From Plumapathes pennacea (Eukaryota; Cnidaria; Anthozoa; Antipatharia; Myriopathidae): DNA of 64,000 nt. Within the stretch, counting starts at the first letter, position 1, and each line of letters opens with the position of its first letter. The translations under genes were made by a program, and so were the position numbers. The notes below the pieces were generated by a model. It ran no database searches. It was not told where the DNA came from and was given only the letters and a program-made list of their open reading frames with translations. Shown here piece after piece: positions 53,001-63,200 of this stretch. The stretch spans positions 11,258,167-11,322,166 of the forward strand of contig OZ038465.1 in the NCBI GenBank assembly GCA_964036295.1, given 5' to 3'.

Positions 53001-56000
53001 TACACTGCAGAGAGCCCGGCGATACTACATCTGCGTCATAATCATGGCTGTAAGTAACAACTCCCGTTGCCCAGCACGTCCAAATTATTTAATCAGCATT
53101 TTACAGTATAACGTGTAAGTAGTTTAAAAACAGCTAGAAGAGCTGAAAACTGGTTGGTAAATTAATATATAAAACACATTTCACTCTTTCATTGCCAAAG
53201 GCTAATTGACTCAACCCTGAAACTTCCACCTCCTGGACTGTCAAATGAGAGCAAAAGTGTGGCAGCTTCCATGACACTTTTCAATAGGAATTAGAGCTGG
53301 GTTATACGGGCCGTGTGGTAAACTTCTATAACCTAAATTTAATACCTTGTCTAACGCTGCGATGTAGTCGTTGTACTTGGGGCTCCCCCTAATGAATTCG
53401 GTTGATTTCAAAGGGAAGCTATCTGCTACAAAATTGTCTAGATGTGATCTGAAACGTAAAAGATGAGTACAGAACCAACGTAAACAGTACACAACGAAAA
53501 ACATCTTTCCAACATTGTTTTCACTGACAATACTTACCAGAAGATCCATTTTAGAACGCGCATGTAAAATAACAATAAAGCACAACCATGATCACAAAAC
53601 ATGCACTGACAATTGTGTACTCCCAACATTTATACATATTTTTTATGAACTGCGAAACCTTAAAAGACTTTATTACGTTAGTTCACGTCATTACTAGACT
53701 GGATAATCAATAATAACTAAACATCCAGAGCAAGAAGACGGCTTCTTTGTTTTGAAGCGACTTACAAAAATAACCGTCGGCAACAAAGTGTCGTTCACAC
53801 TTAAACTGTCGTAAATGTTGCATATACGCATGCAAAAGCAACGAGGGAAATATTTTAAGGCTTACTCTGACTAACCTCAGTTGTGTCAGATGGTTTTCAG
53901 GTAGCTTTGTAAAATAGGGAAGAAGATACACCGCCTTACTCTGGAAAAAGAAACAGGAGGTTGACGGTATTATCAGCAATTCATTCACAAAATATATTTA
54001 AGTTTTACAACACTTGAGCCAAATGTGGGTTGCTGTTTGCCTCAAGCCTATAATGCAAAGTCTTTCATAAAAGTCAAACTCATTTTCATGTCCAATGTTT
54101 CGTATTAGGCCTCGTTTTGAAACAGAAACAAGACACCTTGGACATGGCTTATTACCCCAAGTAACCTTATAAGAAATGTGACAATGGTAATTGACGGTTT
54201 CAACAGCTTTTTCCTCTGGGCAACATTATATGCATGCTATGTTCCCTTGTAGTGCACACACATAATAACCACTGGAAGAACGTTTACCTTGGTCCAGTTG
54301 GATTCAAAGGGGTAAAGATCCTGATTTTAGTATAAGAACTGTTGCCACAAAGTGAATTAAAAAACTATTTACAAAGGACTATCTTCAGTGTGTTCTTCTA
54401 ACACATTGGTAATGCAAATGACGACCTCATATAAGAAGTTAATTTAACAAACTATTGCCGGAAATAGGCCATTATTTTGAAACTCGAGATACTTTAAAAG
54501 GAAAATTTAATGTTAAGCAAGAGCCGTTCTTTACCTCTGTTCTTTCAAGAAGATTACAACAGACGTACGTGTTACTAACCTTGAATGACAGAGGAACATT
54601 CGTGCCAACCAGAAAAGATAGATACATTCTGAACACTGTCTGGAAGGACGGTCGTTCTGGATCTGTCACCATCTATCCACAAGTAAGAAAAGAAACAAGG
54701 TGACCATTAAAAAAAAGCAGTCAATTCGCAATCACGACGCCCAAAACAATAAAAACAAATAATACTAACTGCTAAGAATAAGTGTCTAACTGCTAAGAAT
54801 AAGTTTCAGTAGGAAGCTTATCTAATAACTTCTAGAAAATAGCTAAGCAAAAGTTTTACATCAGAAAAATAAAATGTCTCATGCGAATCAAAGGCATCAA
54901 TAATTAGTCTTTATATCACTCGTTACTTTCATCAAATATGGCGCACCGTTGACCCCAAAAACATACTAAAAGCATGACTAGATTCAGTCTTTTTCTGGAT
55001 TTTACAGTGGCGACGAAGAGCTGTTAACTATCTATGAAGGAAAGATCTGCCTACGTATACCTATTTCAAGGTAAGCGTTTACTCCAGAGAACTGACTTTC
55101 TCAGAACCAGATACATTTACCTGTGACAAACTACTTCCTAAACGATAATGTGTACACACATTTTTTTCTGGAAAAAGTATGCGATTTCTTTAGGATTAAC
55201 TTAATTCTGTATCGTCCTATTTGGACTCTCAACATTTACAGTTTTCCAGTATGGAAAAAATATATACTACGACAAATAATGCATATCCAAACAGATTTAC
55301 CTTAGCATCCAAATTCAGGATCTTTGTCAACAGCATAAGAGCCAAGTGCTTCAGGTCTAGGGGACTCTCTGGGCACCACCACGCAGTAAACCTGTCCCAA
55401 CAATCCAGCAAGACCCAACAAACACCATGTCCATGCCTGTGGGGTACACGTCAGCCATACAAATTAGGTTAAAACTGTTAATGTTACACGAGCTGGTCAA
55501 AAGAGGGACACCAACAATGGGCCTTAGGTGTGGTCAATAAGCTTCCTTTAATCAAACATTGAAAACATGTCAAAGGTCTTTTGATAAGTAACAATAATAA
55601 ATTAAACGATGCGAAACGCCACTTGGGACCGCTCATACTGTAGGTGGCGGTTTGATAGAGGGTCAGTCTACGTTAAATTTTGGGACTTTTGGGCTTATCA
55701 CAAAACCAAAACCATAACCATAATAGTCAAGGTCCTTGGCAATGGATGAAGCATAATTAAGCTTATTTCTACCATAATTTACCTCTTCCTCAAGCCTTTG
55801 TCTTGAATCAATTGATCCAAAATTCCATTAAGAATACTTGAGACCTTAAGAAAGCAGATGTTTATACTAAATACTGGTAATAATTTAAACGTAATCTATG
55901 AAAAATACAACAAAAATCACATGTCCTGATAGTCTGACAGTTAAGCATAGACATGTAGACATAGACTACAAAACTCGATTAACGGCCTAGAAAACTGGGT

Positions 56001-58077
56001 TAGATAGTTCATGCTACGTCCAAAATTAACCAAGGTCTTTGTCATTATTCGCTAACTTTTGCTGTCAAAGAAGACTTTGATTCGAACCTGTGCCCAGTTC
56101 TTCAAAGCCCGATTAAGCAAATCTAGGATTAACAAACTGCAAGTTTTTGTTGAAAGACCAACTAAAAACCTTATTTAACTCAAAACGTATCATTTACGAT
56201 GAATTATGAGCAAAACCTTCCCGTTTTTCAGGCTTAAAAATAACAAAACGTTTGCTGCTAGTCCAGGATTAGCCTAATCGTCCTTTGAACAACCGGGCCC
56301 TGAACTCTAAAATAAACCTAAAAGTGTGGCATCCAATGAGTACATTCCCATAGTGGTTTCCACCGCGGGAGTTTCACATTCTTACATTTTCAAATGTAAT
56401 TCGGAGAGAGAAACTTAGGGTTAAAAGGCTACGGGCTAAGTTAAACAGTAGATCGGGAGGTGATATTAGGCAGCTAGCGAACACAAATGTCTTAACCTTA
56501 CCAACGTTGGATGCGTGGAAGCCTTCACAAGGAGCTTTGGAATGTGGCCTTCAGCAGCCCGGACGAGGAAGCCATTAATGTCAGACTTGAACGTATTGTA
56601 AAACGCCAGGCCAATATCCCCTGTAGAGTATAACATGCATGAATGAAATGTTGCATACAGCAAGGCCACGGGCACACTGTCAAGCTGTCAAACTTCCAGC
56701 GGTCGCCCTTTTTAATATACTATTTTGCGAAAATGATAGAACGCAGGTTTGACAAGCTTATAATAGCCACCTAAGCGCCCATGAAACAGGGGTGGGGCTA
56801 AGCGGATGGATTTACTTTAAGTTTCTCATAAAAAGCTACTTAATACCTGGAAGTCCTCTACTGTCGTGAATAATGCACTTCATTAAAGCATCGTGCTGTA
56901 AGAGAAAATAAATACTTCAACAACCACTTAATGCTGATAAAGAACTGTTGGATTTTGTCAAGAGAAGGTACGACCTCCTTGTGCAACTTTATTGCATTCA
57001 TGCTAATATGATATAGATTCAATACGAATTCAGTATACTCAGTGTAGGCCTCTCGATATCCGTACTTCCCTGATACAAAACAACAACAACAACAACAACA
57101 ACAACATGTGAGCATGTGGCGTGGTGCTGGTGGTGTTGGTGTTGGTGGTGATGGTGGTGGTGTGTTTGTCCTTGCTTTTGCATTTGTGTCTGTGTTTGTG
57201 TTTGTGTTTGTATCCTCTCAGATGTCGCCATTCTACAAAAGCTCTAAAGGTTAGTGTATACAATGTGTGGAAAAAACAATTAACAAATATACCTTGAGTC
57301 CAAGGTCAAATGCCAGTTGAAGAAGCTTCGCAAACAGCTGCTGTGATGCTGGGCTGAGCTTAGTAACCATCGCACTATTTACTGAAGATGACTTCAACGC
57401 GTCACACACGGCATTCAGCAATTTCTGAGACAGTTGTTCGGCAAACGCCCCGCCCTGCAAACATAAAAGTAACGCAAGACCTGTCGTTGATATAAAAAGG
57501 TGCTCATCCTCTATGGAATAAAACTACAGCAACACTTGGCTATAAAAAAAACGGAAGGATTAGCTTGAAATCCATCGATGCGCTAACTGTTAAATTGAGG
57601 GTTGTACGATTCATCGAAAAGGTTACCTGTGTGTCCATGGCAGCCAATAGAAGTTTAGCAGCATGCAGTTGTTGATATCCTTGAACCAAGTGTGCAAGGC
57701 GCAGATGATCTAGACGCTCTTCTTCCTCACCGCGAAGTGGAAAAGGCAACTGGTCGAACAGGTTGCAGTGACTGATGAGGTTTAGGAGAGGTATTTAGCA
57801 AACGAATAGACTTAATGTCAATAATGCAACAGAGAGTGTCCTCCAACATCGTGAAGGGTTGATACATGGTTATACAATAAAGTTACTCACTGGATCATTT
57901 GATTGCAATCAAAATGATTCCTTATTCCATACTTAGAAACATAAAACTGTCTTCGTTAGATTTTGGCTATTACAAAGGTTATTGCCGGCTCTAAACCATC
58001 AGTAAGGTTATACATAATCCCAACGACACATTATACTAAAGCACTCCTTGAAAATCCTTGAGGGTCGACTTACCAAA

Positions 58078-58139
<62 letters not shown>

Positions 58140-60205
58140 GAACTAATAATTTAATCTAGCAATCTACGTATTCGACGACCAATGACAACAGACCTCTCGT
58201 AGCCAATTTAGAGGACACTCAGAATAAAATAGTTTTTCTAGTCAAATTGCTTGGATCCCTGTGGCGTGAAAGGGGTTCATGCATTGGAACTCCACTGTGT
58301 CATGATCGTGAATTTGAGTCTAGCAAAGTCTGAAAAACAAATAGCGACAATTCGTGCGATGTCGCATTTTGTTATCAATGTGCGTTAGTACGTTAGTTCT
58401 TCGCACAAAGAGATATTCTCACAATAAGGTTGAAAGCTATCATTATAATTGCAATGTCTTATAAATGTCGCTGTGAAAAATAAAATTAAGACGCCAAGAT
58501 CTTTACCTTCCAAGAGCAATTTTCCTCCTCAGACAATCTTTAAACTTGTCAACTTTATCTTTGGGAAGCTTTCGAACAAATGCAGAGCACAAGATGCCAG
58601 TCTGAAGGGGAAAAAAAAGTAGTTACAGTACATTTAGGCAAACTCAAACATTTCAAATTCGGAAACAAAAAAGATACCACACCTTTTCTGGTAACTTCTC
58701 GATAACTTGAACATCTCCCGTATTGAATCCAATGACGCTGGGCTCCAGTACACAGCACAAAACAATGTTAAATAGGTCGTCACTCCAGAAGCTTGAGGGA
58801 ATAACCTAAAGATAATATTTTAGTGAGTTGCTTCATGTGTCATCAAATATGTCCTTCACCCATGATGCTTTCTACATTTTGTAACAGTAAATACAATTGG
58901 GATTGGTACAGGCTATTTCTGCGAACTTCGTAAGAAGTTTGAACAAGGAAAGACTATAGTACATTTTACTGGTGTTAACACTATGTACTTAGTTCAGATA
59001 CTCTAAGAATTTATTGTGGTACAATTCGTATTTTAACAAACTCGTTACTTTCACCGTTATCATTAAACAAAAACCTCAAACAATGAAACACAAAAAAAAT
59101 AACGTAACGCATATACAGTATAACAGCAGCATCGAGTTTATAAATACCTTTAAGGCATCGTCTTGGTTAAGCAAAACTGTCACAAAGTCCATTATTCTCA
59201 CAATCACAGTACACTTAGCTCTGAAAGCAAATAAGAAACAAACATCCAACATCCTGCGTGTTACAACAAAGACTGAAGACACAATAAGGCTTTGACTAGG
59301 GTACCTATTGTAGTCATCCATTTCTTTTGGTGAGAAGACACCACTGATGTTGCTGGATGCTCCTGAAGAGAAACATTGATGAGCACTTTTGATTCCATAC
59401 ATCGCCAGCTGTGACAGAAAAAAATCCAAGGACTGAAACAGAACGCTTGAATACTTGGCTTCCTTTGATGGAGCTGAAGATTCAAAGTATAGTTCAGTGT
59501 TAGCATAGTAATCCACTCGGTCATAAACGAAACCATTTTCCCGGCTAACGTTTAGTTACCCACGCTAAACCTATATTCGAAAGTCAACATAGGCATAACT
59601 AAACTGGGGGCGCTTTCCATTCAACCAAAAAACCGGAAATTCCTGGAAATTTCTTAGAGTTCGAGTTCCTTGTGACGCCATACACTATTCAAATTCAGTC
59701 TCGTTTATGCGTCTCCCTGAATCGAATCTTACTTACAAACATGACTGTAAATAAGAGAAGAATGAGAATACAATTGATAGCATACATTGCGTTCAGTAGT
59801 CACGAAAGCCATGTTGCACCTAAAGGTCTTAGTTACCACTATTGTTTGTCTTTCTTACTACAACTCCCCTTAATTTCCAAACATACGTAACTGGTGCTTC
59901 TTATACTCTTACCAACAAAGACTTGAGTGGGTGAGAGCAAACGTTCTCCAAAACACCACGTGTAGCAGTCCAGTGCAGCCAGCACAAAATCAAACCACGT
60001 GTAGGTCTCTTTAAGGGAGAAAATACTACCAATACTGGGCAGTGTGGGATAACACAGGACTCCGCTTTTTCCTCCGCCACCACCTTCAAATCTTAAAAGA
60101 GAAAGAAGAAGTAAGCTCTTGTTTTGCAACTTCTCAAGTCAAATGACAACATCTATATATATATATATACTATTACTTTCATCGTAATGAACAATCCCTA
60201 CCCCC

Positions 60206-60239
<34 letters not shown>

Positions 60240-63200
60240 TCGATTTGTAGCCAAGACGATACAGTTGCTCTTCTGGTATATACTACAACAATCACAATGT
60301 TTTACAGATAGAAGGCTCTCATACCTGTGTATAAAGAATGTTTGCCTCTCTTCGCAAGTGTTCTGCATCCAGTGGGCGGCAGACTTGGTCCCTAAAGAGC
60401 GGAAATGTCTGTCAAATCTAATCTGTTCATTTGACTTTCTATACTTTTGACGGTGTTAGAAGAATATGACGTCGTAAACAAGAACTGACTAATTGTGTGG
60501 AGGTGAGCATGTCTTGTGCTTTGTCTGTGGCGCAGTTGGAAATCGCCAACCATGAAGAGTGCGGTGGCGCTTTTTTTTTCAAACAGTTCTAAAGAAGATT
60601 CAGATAAGACTGGTGGGTACCTGGCAAAAGAGCCGCAAACTGACACACAAGTCTCATACACTGGTGTCTACACTCAGACTGGGCCTTCCCACAGTGTTTT
60701 ACGAGCCATGGTATCAAGTGGCTCAGCGTAATTGTCGAAAAACTCTGGAAGGCTCTGAAATATAATAAAACGTATCCGAAGAAAAACATACTACAATTTA
60801 CAACTGACAAAGTAACATACAACACAGCATCTTATCCTTGACTTTCCCTACATGTCTGCAAGTGTTGCATTTAGTCGTAAACTAACGAGCAAGTCACTCG
60901 TAGGATATTTCACCATATACTGATGTAAAAGCAATGCGTAAGTAAGATGTTGATCACTCCTTTTGTTTCGTATAAAACCAATCTAATTCTTGCGGCTTCC
61001 CACAATCACCTCCTCGACAAATTACCGGGCCGTTTCTCACTTTGATAGATTGATGAAAGTTGTTATAAATTCGTTCGATTAAATTTGTATCCTTATTCCA
61101 TGAAGGCAGACATATTTGATCGCAATAACAAAAGCATTTAGCAAACAGTACAATACCTTGGCACTCGTCTGTTCTTGTTTTCCCTGTTCAACAGGCTTGC
61201 TTTAACTTTAATGATTTTCGCCAAGTGAGATATCACCTGGACACACTGTTCCTGTGTTCCTAAAGGAAAATACAGCCTTAGTAGTGGTTAGTGTTGGGTT
61301 GTTAAGGGGCATGCTCATGCCACTACGCCCTGTTAAGAAAAAAGGTCCAATCAATGAATGCTTCTAACTTAAAATCAGTCATCATCCCCATTTCCCAACC
61401 CATTCCAATGTCAAAATGGGAAATGGACTGAAATAGGATGTTTGCCTCACCCAGAGCCTGGTCATCACCATGTGCAAGTGCCAGACTGTCCAGAAATGTA
61501 ATCAAGATCTCAAGCACAAAGATATCCACCAAGGTAGACTCCTCCCTATCGTAAAACAGTGACACCATTCAAGTTAAAAATAAACTACGTTTTATTTGTT
61601 TATTTCCAAGCACTTACTCCTGAAAGTTTAGCCCTTTTAGCATTCAAACCATCAGCCTCAAATCTTTTACGGCGTCTAGCTTTCACACATCGACCCTTAG
61701 TCGAATTCATTATAAACATTCATTGATTTAAAATTTGGCAGAATTAAACGCTGGGTTTCTAACATCTCAACCTACCTTTTTTTTTTTAATATAAAAAGTT
61801 AAAGCTTATAGAAACTAAAAACTGTGCAACAAAATTACTACGACATTCATTGGCCCAAATACTGAAGGGTATTTAACTTCATCCAGACATGGTATTGTCA
61901 ATGTTTGATGGTATAAGTGCAACACATGACAGGTACCAGTCCCACCTGAACACGGTTAAGATGTTGTTCAAAGCCAGTGTAGCTCCAAGTCTTTTAAAAG
62001 CACTGGGATGCAGCGCCAAGCTGTACACTCGCTTCAGCAGGGACTTGATATTGATTGGGCTTTTCGTCAATTGCTAAAGCAAATGTGGTAATATAAGTGC
62101 ACAATCTAGTAGTTTAAGTAGCTAAATGACAGATGCAAAATTGCTGTGCCGCATAATTGTTGAACTAGTTGTAGAAAATCACCTTTCAACAACTTTTCTT
62201 TTTTTTATCGTACGTGCTTAGATACTGTTCTGCCGAAGAAAGTATTAAGTAAGACGTCTTTTGCAACCAAACTAAAAAGCACGTAATAAGAATAATTACT
62301 GAGTGGTACAAAAGGTTTTTAAGAATAATTGGAGGGTTTCAAAAACCTCGTGAATGTTTTGCAACCCCCGCTGAATTATGTGACTTGTATACAAAGCACT
62401 ACCAAGGTAAACGTTCTCACCTTCTCACTTGTCTGTTTAATTGACCACTGCAGAAATTCTCTGACACACTGGGCACTAAAGTCCCTCAATGCTGCGTCTG
62501 TTTGGTGAATGACCCCATCCTATGAAACAAAGAGATATTCAGGTCTCTGCTGCTTCACTTTACTTTAATTAGATTTGATATATTGGACTCCTCAGTGTAG
62601 GAAATGAACACATCGGGCATATTACATAAGCTTGATTTATAAAGGAGACTCAGTCCAAAAGAAGACATCGTCAGGTCGTTGTAATGCCTGATCCAAGGCT
62701 CACTTGTCAGGTAAGGAGCACAAAAAAGCCTACAAACCAGTATCGCATCCAATATGGCCATTGTTTCGGGACTCTCGAATTTCTTGTTGTTAGTGAACCA
62801 GTGAATCAACTGGAATACTAGTGGTTTGAAAAGCTGTTCAGCTACCTGTCGACAAACAAACAAAGCTGGCAACTTATGGTCTTATAGACAAACTGCAGGA
62901 TTTTGAAAAGGATAACTTCCGCACCCCCGTCCCAACCTTACCCAAGAAGTGGTGAGAAATACCATTACTTTGACAGAGAAAAAAGCATGTCACTATCTAC
63001 CTGTTCCACATCACAAGCTAAACGTAGCATTACAGGAAAAACACGCTTCCAAAGTTTCTCCATGGGACTCTGCAAGACATTTAAAATAATTTAACATAAA
63101 TACGGATGATATATGCGAGTTTATTGTAAAACCAATGCTTGCAAATGAAAGTAATTCCCATGTAAAAAAAAAAAAAAAAAAAAAAAAATGGGCCGGCCTG

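Noticed and set aside
63171-63188. Poly-A as evidence of a retrogene end
   Set aside because: No coding or LINE/SINE-like body precedes it on either strand.
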